From: Limiplasma sp036652695
GTDB taxonomy: Bacteria > Bacillota > Clostridia > Christensenellales > Aristaeellaceae
Reading direction: 5' to 3'
Assembly (NCBI GenBank): GCA_036652695.1
Contig: JAVVVJ010000002.1
Coordinates: 54,791 to 118,790, forward strand
Length of the DNA: 64,000 bases
The position numbers and the translations under genes were made by a program. Shown here piece after piece: positions 1-7,691 of the stretch. Position 1 is the stretch's first letter. Every line of letters begins with the position of its first letter. A model generated the notes under the pieces. It had not been told where the DNA came from, made no database searches, and saw only the letters and a program-made list of their open reading frames with translations.

Positions 1-812
1 ATGCGCTTTTTCCCAATATGACGGTGGAACGCAATATCCTATGCGGCTTAAACCGCGTAAAGGGACGAAACGAAAAGACGGCTCGCATGAACCGGCTCAT
101 GCGTCAATTTAGGCTGGAGGGTCTGGGCAAGCAGTATCCCCATCAGCTTTCCGGAGGGCAGCAGCAGCGCGTAGCGCTGGCGCGCGTGCTTGCTAGCGAG
201 CCGAAGCTGCTCATGCTGGACGAGCCTTTTTCCGCGCTGGATGAGGCGCTTAAATGGCAGCTGGAGCAGGAGCTGATGGACATGCTTGTGGGCTTTTCAG
301 CGCCGGTGCTCTATATCACGCATGACATGCGCGAAGTGCGCAGACTTTGCAGCCGCGCCTGTGTGCTGGATAGCGGGCAGACGCAGGCAGTGATGACGCC
401 ATCGGAATTGTTTGATCATCCCGCGACGCTTGCGGCGGCAAGGCTTGGCGGCTGCGAAAATGTAGTGATCGCACAGCGGCGGGGCGAGCATATCGCCTAT
501 GTGCCGGAGTGGCACGTGGAGCTTTGCTGCGCAGAAAAGCTTCGTGATGGGCTTTGCGGCATCGCGGTGCGCGCGGAACGCATCGCCGTGAATGGCACGG
601 GCAACCTCATCCCCTGCAAAGTGCTCCGCGCTATGGAGGATTTAGGGCGGCAGGTGGCGGTATGCCGTCCGCTTTGCTGTGAACAGGCACAGGAGAAGGC
701 TACGGTGCGCGTTGCGTGGCTCGGACAAAAAAGCGGACTTTGCGCGGGCAACGAGCCGGTGCTCGCCATCCCGCCGGAGGCGATTCGGCCACTCTATATG
801 GAAAAAGGCTGA
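1..812 (+). CDS. modC: Molybdate-type ABC transporter ATP-binding protein (5' end cut off)
   Basis: The reading frame is open to the left edge, so the gene starts before the window and the Walker A motif is outside it; 269 residues are visible. Seen: Q-loop region LFPNMTVERNI, ABC signature LSGGQQQRVALARVL, Walker B LLMLDEPFSALD, the switch histidine in ITHDM, then a C-terminal part resembling a TOBE-like ligand-sensing region. It would power uptake of an oxyanion or similar solute at the inner face of the membrane. The assignment to molybdate rests on position: it is followed by mogA/moaB, moaA and moaC on the same strand. Other importers of the CUT2/PotA/ModC class share these motifs, so the substrate is an inference. 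Confidence 0.75.
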   Translation, partial: ALFPNMTVERNILCGLNRVKGRNEKTARMNRLMRQFRLEGLGKQYPHQLSGGQQQRVALARVLASEPKLLMLDEPFSALDEALKWQLEQELMDMLVGFSAPVLYITHDMREVRRLCSRACVLDSGQTQAVMTPSELFDHPATLAAARLGGCENVVIAQRRGEHIAYVPEWHVELCCAEKLRDGLCGIAVRAERIAVNGTGNLIPCKVLRAMEDLGRQVAVCRPLCCEQAQEKATVRVAWLGQKSGLCAGNEPVLAIPPEAIRPLYMEKG

Positions 813-851
813 AAGGCCGTCTTCACGATAGGTTTTGAAAGGACGATTGCG

Positions 852-1334
852 ATGTTTGTAGCGGCTGTGCTGACGGTGAGCGACCGAAGCTTTGCGGGGG
901 TTCGCCCGGACGCGGCAGGCCCGGCGGTGCGGGAGATGCTGGAGCAGGCGGGCTACGCGCTACTGCCTTACGCGCTTGTGCCGGATGAGCAGGAAACCAT
1001 TCAAGCTGAGCTTTGTCGCTTGGCGGATGCGGAGGGTGCGGCGCTCATTGTAACCACAGGCGGTACGGGCTTTGCACCGCGAGATCTTACGCCGGAGGCC
1101 ACCATCGCCGTTTGCCAGCGCATGGCGCCCGGCCTTGCGGAGGCCATGCGCGCCCACAGCCTGCTGATTACGGCGCACGCGATGCTCTCGCGTGCCGTGG
1201 CGGGCATTAGGGGAAAAACGCTGATTGTGAATCTGCCCGGCAGTCCAAAGGCGGCAGTCGAGAACTTGGCGATTCTTCTGCCCGCGCTCGCGCATGGATT
1301 GGCATTAATCACAGGCGGGCATCCAGATGCGTAA
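852..1334 (+). CDS. mogA: Molybdopterin adenylyltransferase / MoaB-type protein
   Basis: 160 residues covering a single MoCF-binding domain. It starts with VAAVLTVSDRS, carries the TTGGTGFAPRDLTPEAT motif that binds molybdopterin, and ends with NLPGSPKAA, all diagnostic of MogA/MoaB. In the family the enzyme adenylylates molybdopterin to prepare it for molybdate insertion by MoeA. A GAAAGGA Shine-Dalgarno lies about 8 nt before the ATG. It sits 39 nt after the ABC ATPase and 47 nt before moaA, consistent with one molybdenum cofactor operon. MogA and MoaB cannot be told apart with certainty from sequence alone. Confidence 0.88.
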   Translation: MFVAAVLTVSDRSFAGVRPDAAGPAVREMLEQAGYALLPYALVPDEQETIQAELCRLADAEGAALIVTTGGTGFAPRDLTPEATIAVCQRMAPGLAEAMRAHSLLITAHAMLSRAVAGIRGKTLIVNLPGSPKAAVENLAILLPALAHGLALITGGHPDA

Positions 1335-1381
1335 AAGAGAACCGTCGAAAGGCTGCCAATGTACCTTTGCGCTTTGAGAGG

Positions 1382-2338
1382 ATGGTGACGAACGTGCGGG
1401 ATCATTATGGCCGAGAGATTGATTATCTGCGGATGTCCGTGACCGATCTTTGCAACGAGCGGTGCGTCTATTGCATGCCGCAGGCCGGCGTTGCCAAGCG
1501 CACGCACGATGAAATGCTCACCATTGAGGAGCTGGCGCGAATTGCTGAAGCGGCGGTGGCATGCGGGATTTGCAAAATTCGCTTAACGGGCGGCGAACCG
1601 CTGGTTCGGCGCGGGACTGTGGAGCTGTGCCGCCAAATCGGTCGGCTGAGCGGCCTAAAGGAGCTTTGCATCACTACCAATGGGTTGCTTTTGCCCGAGC
1701 TTGCTGGCGAGCTGTTGGCGGCGGGCGTATCGCATATCAATGTATCGCTGGATAGCCTCCGCGCGGAGCGGTACGCCGCGATTACGCGGCGGGGCACGCT
1801 TGCAGCGGCGCTTCGTGGGCTGGATTGTGCGCTGAACGCGGGCTTCGCAGTGGTCAAGCTAAACATGGTGCTGATCGGCGGTGTGAACGATGACGAGCTT
1901 GGCGATTTTATCGCCCTGACCGAGCATAACCCAATCGAGGTTCGCTTTTTGGAGCTGATGCCGATGGGGGAATGCGCGAATTGGCCAAACGAGCGTTTCA
2001 TAAGCGCGGATACGGTGCTGGAGCGCTTTCCTGCGCTTGCGCCGCTTGCCGGATGCGGCGTGGCTGAACGTTACCGCATGCCCGGCTACGCAGGAACCGT
2101 GGGCTTGATCCGCCCGATGAGCAACCGCTTCTGCGATACGTGCAGCCGCGTCCGCATAACGGCGGATGGCATGCTCAAGCCCTGCCTGCATAGCGGCATG
2201 GAGCTTTCCCTACGCGGCCTGCATGGCGAAACGCTTGTGCGAGCGCTCCGCGAAGGAATTCTGCAAAAGCCCGAGCACCATGTGCTGATGGATGCGGGTA
2301 GTGCGGCGGGGCGGCGCATGAACGAAATTGGAGGCTAG
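1382..2338 (+). CDS. moaA: GTP 3',8-cyclase MoaA
   Basis: Radical SAM enzyme catalysing the first step of molybdopterin synthesis, GTP to 3',8-cyclo-GTP. The radical SAM cluster motif CNERCVYCMP is near residue 22. The second cluster is given by CDTCSRVRIT followed by KPCL near the C terminus, and the protein ends in the GG needed for activity. At 318 residues it is near the usual 320-340. The start is uncertain: ATG at 1382 gives the usual 14 residues before YLRMSVTD, but its Shine-Dalgarno (GAGAGG) is too close; TTG at 1367 and GTG at 1394 are alternatives. It is directly followed by moaC. Confidence 0.95.
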   Translation: MVTNVRDHYGREIDYLRMSVTDLCNERCVYCMPQAGVAKRTHDEMLTIEELARIAEAAVACGICKIRLTGGEPLVRRGTVELCRQIGRLSGLKELCITTNGLLLPELAGELLAAGVSHINVSLDSLRAERYAAITRRGTLAAALRGLDCALNAGFAVVKLNMVLIGGVNDDELGDFIALTEHNPIEVRFLELMPMGECANWPNERFISADTVLERFPALAPLAGCGVAERYRMPGYAGTVGLIRPMSNRFCDTCSRVRITADGMLKPCLHSGMELSLRGLHGETLVRALREGILQKPEHHVLMDAGSAAGRRMNEIGG

Positions 2339-2343
2339 GCGAT

Positions 2344-2853
2344 ATGGAATTTACCCATTTTAACGAGCAGCACCGGGCGCGAATGGTGGATGTTACGGAC
2401 AAACCAGCAACGGTGCGCGAGGCGGTCGCGGAGGGTTTTATCACGATGCGTGCCGATACGTTGGCTATGGTGCGTGAAGGGCGTGCGAAAAAGGGCGATG
2501 TGCTGGCGGTGGCGCAGGTGGCGGGCATTATGGCCGCCAAGCGCACGCAGGAGCTGATTCCGATGTGCCACGCCATCATGCTGACGGGCGTGGATCTTGC
2601 GTTTTGTGATTCGGATGAGCCGTGCGGCATTTCCATCCGCGCCACAGCGCGCTGCAAGGGCGAAACGGGCGTGGAAATGGAGGCGCTGACTGCCGTCTCT
2701 GCCGCCGCGCTCACCATCTATGATATGTGCAAGGCCGTTCAGCGTGATATGGTCATTGAATCCATTCGTCTGCTTCAAAAAAACGGCGGAAAAAGCGGCC
2801 GCTTCGTTGCGGGGGCTTGCTCCAGCCTTGAAGCTTCTGCGGAGCATGAATAA
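2344..2853 (+). CDS. moaC: Cyclic pyranopterin monophosphate synthase MoaC
   Basis: 169 residues, the normal MoaC size. It converts 3',8-cyclo-GTP from MoaA into cyclic pyranopterin monophosphate. Typical stretches are MVDVTDKPATVREA at the N terminus, ELIPMCHAI in the middle, and GVEMEALTAVSAAALTIYDMCKA around the active-site end. The GGAGG ribosome binding site lies inside the last codons of moaA, and only 5 nt separate the two genes, indicating coupled translation. No moaE or moaD is seen in the window, so the sulfur transfer step must be encoded elsewhere. Confidence 0.95.
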   Translation: MEFTHFNEQHRARMVDVTDKPATVREAVAEGFITMRADTLAMVREGRAKKGDVLAVAQVAGIMAAKRTQELIPMCHAIMLTGVDLAFCDSDEPCGISIRATARCKGETGVEMEALTAVSAAALTIYDMCKAVQRDMVIESIRLLQKNGGKSGRFVAGACSSLEASAEHE

Positions 2854-2867
2854 AAGGAGATGGGTGC

Positions 2868-3317
2868 ATGCCTAGCGTTTTAAGTGTAAACATGAGCACG
2901 GAAAAAGGAACCGTAAAGCTTCCTACACCATCGGCAGAGCTAAAGGCCGAGCATGGCTTGGTTGGCGACGCGCACGCGGGCGCATGGCATAGGCAGGTAA
3001 GCCTGCTGGCGCTGGAAAGCGTTGAAACCATGAGGGCTCGCTGCAACGTGCCTCTACCATTTGGTGTTTTTGGTGAAAACATCGACACGGAGGGGATCGA
3101 GCTAAAATCGTTGCCCGTGGGTACGCGGCTTCAAATAGGCGAATGTCTGCTGGAAATCACACAGATAGGCAAGGAATGCCATGGCGACTGCGCCATCAAA
3201 AAGCAAGTGGGCACTTGCGTCATGCCGCGCGAGGGCATATTTGCCAGGGTGCTGGAGGGCGGCGTGATACAAGCGGGGGATGCCATCGCACGGGTGAACG
3301 GCAATGCTCCTGTGTGA
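2868..3317 (+). CDS. MOSC domain protein
   Basis: 149 residues forming a single MOSC (molybdenum cofactor sulfurase C-terminal) domain. Characteristic features are the N-terminal VLSVNMSTEKGT, the HRQVSLLALES strand region, and the ECHGDCAI...CVMPREGIFARVLEGG core with its conserved cysteines. MOSC domains are thought to carry or transfer sulfur-like ligands to the molybdenum centre. It lies between moaC (14 nt) and yqeC (14-nt overlap). It may therefore handle the labile sulfur or selenium ligand of the Mo hydroxylase, which is an inference from context only. AAAGGAG 8 nt before the ATG supports the start. Confidence 0.85.
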   Translation: MPSVLSVNMSTEKGTVKLPTPSAELKAEHGLVGDAHAGAWHRQVSLLALESVETMRARCNVPLPFGVFGENIDTEGIELKSLPVGTRLQIGECLLEITQIGKECHGDCAIKKQVGTCVMPREGIFARVLEGGVIQAGDAIARVNGNAPV

Positions 3318-4038
3318 TCTGCTGGAAATTCCCCGCGGCGTAACGGCGCTGGTGGGCGGCGGGGGAAAGACAACGCTTCTGCGCCGGTTGGCAGCGGAGC
3401 TCAGCGCTCGAGGGCGTGTGCTCTGCCTGACCACCACGCATATGTACCCGCCGCAGGGCGGGTATGTGCGCTCGCCTGCACCGGAAGAGCTTGCTCGCGC
3501 CTTTTCGCGGGTTCACGCCATCACCATCGGCGAACCGACCGATGGGGGAAAGCTCGGCAGGCCGCTCGGAAATCTGCAAGCCTTGCTCGCAACGGCGGAT
3601 TATGCGCTCATCGAAGCGGATGGCTCGCACGGTCTGCCGTTGAAGGTACCCGCTGAGCACGAGCCGGCGCTTCCGGGGGGCGAGGCACTGGTGATCGCGT
3701 TGGCGGGCGCAAGCGGCATTGGCAAGCTCATCGAGGAGGCCGCGCACCGTCCGGCGCTTTACGCGGCGTTGCTGCACAAGCGGCAAACCGATCCTGTAAC
3801 GCCCGAGGACGCGGCTTTCGTGCTCCAACACGAACACGGGCAACGCAAAAATGTACGCAATCGGTTTATGGTTGTGCTCAACCAATGCGAAAGTGAGTCC
3901 ACGCTAGAGGCGGCGCGCAAGTGCGCCGCAAGGCTGCGCGACCCCTGCGCACTGGTGGCGCTGCGGGAGAGCCCCAATTTTTATGAGCTTTGGAGGAATG
4001 GAACATGCTCGTGCTCATCAAGGGAGCGGGAGATTTAG
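3304..4038 (+). CDS. yqeC: Selenium-dependent hydroxylase accessory protein YqeC
   Basis: 244 residues of the YqeC family, a predicted P-loop protein found with selenium-dependent molybdenum hydroxylases. Seen: the nucleotide-binding glycine-rich loop GGGGKTTLLRRLA near residue 20, CLTTTHMYPP, and the family signature IEADGSHGLPLKVPAEHEP. Its exact reaction is not known to me; it is assigned to maturation of the labile selenium cofactor because it co-occurs with yqeB and selD in genomes. The ATG overlaps the end of the MOSC gene by 14 nt without a good Shine-Dalgarno, suggesting translational coupling. It overlaps yqeB by 34 nt. Confidence 0.88.
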   Translation: MLLCDLLEIPRGVTALVGGGGKTTLLRRLAAELSARGRVLCLTTTHMYPPQGGYVRSPAPEELARAFSRVHAITIGEPTDGGKLGRPLGNLQALLATADYALIEADGSHGLPLKVPAEHEPALPGGEALVIALAGASGIGKLIEEAAHRPALYAALLHKRQTDPVTPEDAAFVLQHEHGQRKNVRNRFMVVLNQCESESTLEAARKCAARLRDPCALVALRESPNFYELWRNGTCSCSSREREI

Positions 4039-4805
4039 CGAGCGGCGTGGCCGTTAGGCTGCGGCATGCGGGCTTTCAGCTTACAATGACCGACCTGCCC
4101 AAGCCAACGGCCATCCGCCGCATGGTGAGCTTTTGCCGCGCCATCTCCAACGAGGAGGCCATGGTGGAGGATGTGCGCGCAAAGCTTGCGCACAGCGCAC
4201 AGGAGGCGCAGCGCGTCATGCAGGGCGGTGATATCGCCGTTTTGGCCGATCCGCAAGCGCATTGCCGCGAAGCGCTCCGTCCGGATGTGCTGGTAGATGC
4301 GGTGCTGGCCAAACGGAACTTGGGCACCACGCTTTCAGACGCGCCTGTGGTGATCGCCCTAGGGCCTGGCTTTGCTGCCGGACTTGATTGCCACGCTGTG
4401 ATTGAAACCATGCGCGGGCATGATCTAGGCCGTGTGCTCTACCAAGGCCGTGCCCTAGAAAATACAGGCGTGCCCGGCAACATCGGCGGCTATAGCTCCC
4501 AACGGCTGCTTCGCGCGCCCTGCGCGGGTATTTTTGAGCCGCTGGTGGAAATTGGCGCATGTGTGCGAGCGGGAGATACTGTCGCGATGGTTGACGGCAT
4601 ACCGATTACCGCCGCGATTGACGGCGTGATTCGCGGCTTGCTGCCCGCTCACACGCCCGTGGTAAGCGGCATGAAGAGCGGGGACGTGGATCCGCGCGGG
4701 GTGGTGGAAAGCTGCTATACCGTATCTGATAAGGCACGCGCCATAGGCGGCGGCGTGCTGGAGGCAATTTTGCACCTGACAGAAGCCATCGGTCATGAAC
4801 GCTAA
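4005..4805 (+). CDS. yqeB: Selenium-dependent molybdenum hydroxylase system protein YqeB (EF2563 family)
   Basis: About 266 residues. The N terminus LIKGAGDLASGVAVRLRHAGF is a Rossmann-type dinucleotide-binding start, and PGNIGGYSSQRLLRAP and GGVLEAILH are family-typical. YqeB is a marker for the labile selenium cofactor of Mo hydroxylases; the molecular role is unproven. ATG 4005 is preferred over 3990 because GGAGG is 8 nt upstream of it. The gene ends 4 nt into the convergent xdhC stop region, leaving no room for a separate terminator. Together with yqeC and xdhC it forms the accessory set for the Se-dependent xanthine dehydrogenase-like gene at 48-50.6 kb. Confidence 0.88.
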   Translation: MLVLIKGAGDLASGVAVRLRHAGFQLTMTDLPKPTAIRRMVSFCRAISNEEAMVEDVRAKLAHSAQEAQRVMQGGDIAVLADPQAHCREALRPDVLVDAVLAKRNLGTTLSDAPVVIALGPGFAAGLDCHAVIETMRGHDLGRVLYQGRALENTGVPGNIGGYSSQRLLRAPCAGIFEPLVEIGACVRAGDTVAMVDGIPITAAIDGVIRGLLPAHTPVVSGMKSGDVDPRGVVESCYTVSDKARAIGGGVLEAILHLTEAIGHER

Positions 4806-5839
4806 ACAGCGCTTTGGGGGTTGCTTGGGGTATCTGCCAGCTTGGCGCGGTGCAAAATCATTTGCGCTGCGATGCTCACGGCAATTTCGGCGGGCGTTTC
4901 AGCGCGAATCGGAAGGCCGATGGGCGTATGTACGCGCGCAAAATCCTTATTTGTAAAGCCCTCCTCAAGGAGCAGGCCTTTTGTATGCGCAATTTTGCTC
5001 TGGCTGCCAATCAGGCCGATATATGCGGCATCGGTGCGCAGTGCTTGCACAAGCAAAGTGTGATCGTTACGGTGACCACGCGTCATGATGATCAAAAAAT
5101 CTTCCTTGCCGATGGCGATTTCGCGGCCTATATCGGTAAAATCGCACAGAATCACGCGTTCGGCATCCGGGAAGAGCGCGGAATTCGCAAAGGCCTCGCG
5201 GTCGTCCAGCACGATAGGCACAAAATCCAGCTGATTGAGCAGCGGCACCAGCTTTTGCGCGATATGTCCCCCGCCAAACACATAGACACGCCCGGCAAGC
5301 TTGATCGGCTCTACAAACAAATAGGGATCACCCTCGCCCTTTGCCGGGCGGCGGCGGCAAAGCGACCGCTGCTCCTCCGCGCCAAAGGAATGCGGCGCAA
5401 GCGACTCGTCCGCATAGCAAAGCTTCGCGTCGAGCACGCCGCACGTGCTGGAAATGCTGCGCGCGAGCCATACGCTTGTATTGCCCGAAAGGGTGCTGTT
5501 CATGCGGTGAAACAGCGCCAGCTCGTTTGCGGTCAGATACCAGCAACAAACGCTGATTTTGCCGCCGCAGACCATGCCAATATCTGCCGCGTCGTTTGGC
5601 GCAAGCTGGTAGCCGCATATGGCGGATGCTTTGTCCCTGATGCAGTCGAGTGCGCGCTCGGTTACCAAATGCTCGACGCTTCCGCCGCCCACGGTGCCTT
5701 GCGTGCGCCCATCCTGTTCAACCAGCATGCATGCCCCCGCGCCGCGCGGCGCGGAGCCTTCACGCTCCAGCACCGTTGCCAACACAACGGGCTCATTAGC
5801 CTCCAAATGGCGTAGGATGAGCGGAATAAGTGTTTTCAC
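4802..5839 (-). CDS. xdhC: XdhC/CoxI-family molybdenum hydroxylase accessory protein
   Basis: 345 residues with the two expected parts. The N-terminal XdhC_CoxI domain reads LATVLEREGSAPRGAGACM and GTVGGGSVEHLV; the C-terminal Rossmann domain has VYVFGGGHIAQKL and later IMTRGHRNDHTLL and YIGLIGS. XdhC proteins bind Moco and help load it in its terminal-ligand-modified form into xanthine dehydrogenase-like enzymes. The frame is open for 98 codons further upstream, but that stretch overlaps the isochorismatase gene; the GTG at 5839 preceded by GGAAAGGGAAG gives the family-typical start. It then overlaps the upstream gene by 44 nt, so translation is probably coupled. Confidence 0.9.
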   Translation of the reverse strand: MKTLIPLILRHLEANEPVVLATVLEREGSAPRGAGACMLVEQDGRTQGTVGGGSVEHLVTERALDCIRDKASAICGYQLAPNDAADIGMVCGGKISVCCWYLTANELALFHRMNSTLSGNTSVWLARSISSTCGVLDAKLCYADESLAPHSFGAEEQRSLCRRRPAKGEGDPYLFVEPIKLAGRVYVFGGGHIAQKLVPLLNQLDFVPIVLDDREAFANSALFPDAERVILCDFTDIGREIAIGKEDFLIIMTRGHRNDHTLLVQALRTDAAYIGLIGSQSKIAHTKGLLLEEGFTNKDFARVHTPIGLPIRAETPAEIAVSIAAQMILHRAKLADTPSNPQSAV

Positions 5840-6347
5840 TGGTGTATTCTTCCCTTTCCAACAGTTCAATTGGCTCTTGCGGCTCAATGACATGAACGCC
5901 CATTTTTTTGAGCTGCTCCTTTTTAGTTGCGAAGCGGTCAGCGTTGCGCACGCCAATATAGGCGCAGGGGAACAGCACGTCAAACCCTTCTTTTCGCGCG
6001 TCCAGCGCCGTGGCGGCAACGCAGCAATTCCCGTCCAAGCCGATGGTTTCAATGAGCCGCACGTTTTTTGCGCGCAGGAACGCTGAAAGCTTCCCATCGC
6101 CAAACGGACTGGCCTCCGCTTTTTCAAACACATGCCGCGAGCAGATCAACAGCCCCTCCGCAAATTCCGGCGTATAGAGCAGGCTGCGAACCTTCTTTTT
6201 GTTTTTGATGTACACAATTAGCTCGCCGCGATTCAAGCACTGCTCAATTCGCTTGTTGACATCCGCAAGCAGCGATGCGCGATATCCAAGGGATACCCGA
6301 GCACCAATGTATATCTCCTGCATATCGATTACGAAAAGAGTCTTCAT
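5796..6347 (-). CDS. Isochorismatase-family cysteine hydrolase
   Basis: 183 residues. The catalytic aspartate lies in VIDMQ at the N terminus and the nucleophilic cysteine in GLDGNCCVAATALDA near residue 115-130, with a lysine-rich strand (IKNKKK) between them. The family hydrolyses amides or vinyl ethers such as nicotinamide, N-carbamoyl compounds, ureidoacrylate or isochorismate; the substrate here is not predictable. ATG 6347 is preferred to GTG 6356 because AAAGGAGGG lies about 9 nt upstream. It overlaps xdhC by 44 nt, so it may act on a product of the Mo hydroxylase pathway (inference). Confidence 0.85.
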   Translation of the reverse strand: MKTLFVIDMQEIYIGARVSLGYRASLLADVNKRIEQCLNRGELIVYIKNKKKVRSLLYTPEFAEGLLICSRHVFEKAEASPFGDGKLSAFLRAKNVRLIETIGLDGNCCVAATALDARKEGFDVLFPCAYIGVRNADRFATKKEQLKKMGVHVIEPQEPIELLEREEYTSENTYSAHPTPFGG

Positions 6348-6371
6348 CAATCGCACCCTCCTTTGAAAATG

Positions 6372-7493
6372 CTACGCCTGCTTCGCACCCGCGTGAGGTG
6401 CGTTCCAGGGCGGAAGGATGTGGTAGTAGGCGCTCTCGCGGGCGCCATCATCATAGATCATGCGAGGCGTGCTGTTGTCTGCCGGTTGAAAGCTGGCAGG
6501 TTCTATGGGGGCATGCAAGCTGGCAAGCTCTTCCTTGGACATTTCCGCAAGCCATGCTTCCTCCTCCTGCGGCGTCCACGGCTTTTCACCGCCAGCGCGG
6601 ATCTGGGCGGCAATATAAAAGCAACGCCCGGTTGCGCCTTCCCGCACGCGAAAAGCGTCCGCGAAAAATTTCAGATCGTCGGAAACGAGCGGCCATGCTG
6701 CTGCTAGGTAGCGTTTAAACAGCGGGTCGACAATCCGGCTGAAGGAAAACGCCAGCGGAAGCTGCTTTTCCCCTTGCTGCATAACAAGCGTACCATCCGT
6801 TTCGCCGTCGCTTTCGCAACCGCTGAAATACGCAACGCCTGATGTGACATATTCGTAGGTTATGTCGGCAGATGCCAGCTTGCTTCGGCTTTGCTCCGTC
6901 AGGCGAATATGATCGGCTACTGGGCGGTTGATATGGGTGCTTCCCTTCCCGCGGTTATCGCCCAGCATAAAGGAAACCTCCAACGGAAAGGGCAGCTTCA
7001 CGGGGGGAAACTTGCCGTTTTCGCCTACCCTTGGCAGCGGAAACTGCTTAAGATAGCGCAACAGGTTTTCTTCCTGAATCTGACTGGCATGAAAAAAATA
7101 CACCTTGCGCTCCTCGGGATTGTCGGTATTCTCATCAGGCGCATTGATGTAGCCAAAGCCGCTTCCGGGATGGGGGGAGCCATAGAAAGCTTTGATGACG
7201 CCTGTGAGCGTCTGCGTTTGCGGCTCGTGGGCTTTGGGCGGCAAAACGACCTCGGCGATCAAGCCTTGTTCCTCCACGGCTACGCTGCACGGCTTCCATG
7301 GTGCGTTGTCAGATGGAAGATGCTCCGAATAGGCCAGCACCTCGCTCTTTCGAACCATTACGCGGCTTAAGCGCACAGGATTGCGCAGTTCAAGCGCATC
7401 CGCACTGATGGCGCTTAGCTCCCCATATTCAACGCCCCAAGCCACGCGAAGCTCATAGACATGCCCAATCAGCAAATCGCTTAAAAAATTCAT
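6372..7493 (-). CDS. Large hypothetical protein with a cold-shock-like domain
   Basis: 373 residues. Residues about 96-198 resemble a cold-shock/S1-like beta barrel: TGVIKAFYG, then SGFGYINAPD, KVYFFHASQI, and further on LEVSFMLGDNRGKGSTHINR. These match the order of the RNP1-like, FFH and final strands of cold-shock domains but with longer loops. The N-terminal 95 and C-terminal 175 residues match no family I recognise. A nucleic-acid-binding role is therefore only a suggestion. The start is set at ATG 7493, with GAGG 8 nt upstream, rather than the ATG at 7556. It is 24 nt upstream of the hydrolase gene and probably cotranscribed with it. Confidence 0.7.
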   Translation of the reverse strand: MNFLSDLLIGHVYELRVAWGVEYGELSAISADALELRNPVRLSRVMVRKSEVLAYSEHLPSDNAPWKPCSVAVEEQGLIAEVVLPPKAHEPQTQTLTGVIKAFYGSPHPGSGFGYINAPDENTDNPEERKVYFFHASQIQEENLLRYLKQFPLPRVGENGKFPPVKLPFPLEVSFMLGDNRGKGSTHINRPVADHIRLTEQSRSKLASADITYEYVTSGVAYFSGCESDGETDGTLVMQQGEKQLPLAFSFSRIVDPLFKRYLAAAWPLVSDDLKFFADAFRVREGATGRCFYIAAQIRAGGEKPWTPQEEEAWLAEMSKEELASLHAPIEPASFQPADNSTPRMIYDDGARESAYYHILPPWNAPHAGAKQA

Positions 7494-7606
7494 TCTATCA
7501 TCCTCGCATCCATTCTCATACACAGGCATTATACAAAGAACCGTAAAATTTTTCAAGTGCCTTTCTTTTTGCTTCTGCGCAGGCCGCGGATGGAAAACCA
7601 GAGCAC

Positions 7607-7635
7607 TTTACAGCACTGTGTCAGTGTGTTATGAT
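7607..7635 (+). promoter_or_regulatory. Sigma-A type promoter with dyad in the spacer
   Basis: The -35 element TTTACA (7607-7612) and -10 element TATGAT (7630-7635) are separated by exactly 17 nt. The spacer holds a 5-3-5 dyad, CACTG-tgt-CAGTG (7614-7626), which could be an operator. It is placed about 55 nt upstream of the PLP-enzyme gene. Confidence 0.6.
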
Positions 7636-7691
7636 TTCTGTTACTGCCGCCCTGCGTCGGCAGCTTTTAGCAAGAAAGGAAATCAAGTCAA

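Noticed and set aside
4814..5815. 333-codon open frame opposite xdhC
   Set aside because: Same reason: antisense shadow of a well-supported gene.
5840..6133. 98-codon N-terminal extension of XdhC
   Set aside because: It lies inside the isochorismatase-family gene, adds nothing family-like, and GTG 5839 has a ribosome binding site and gives the normal XdhC start.
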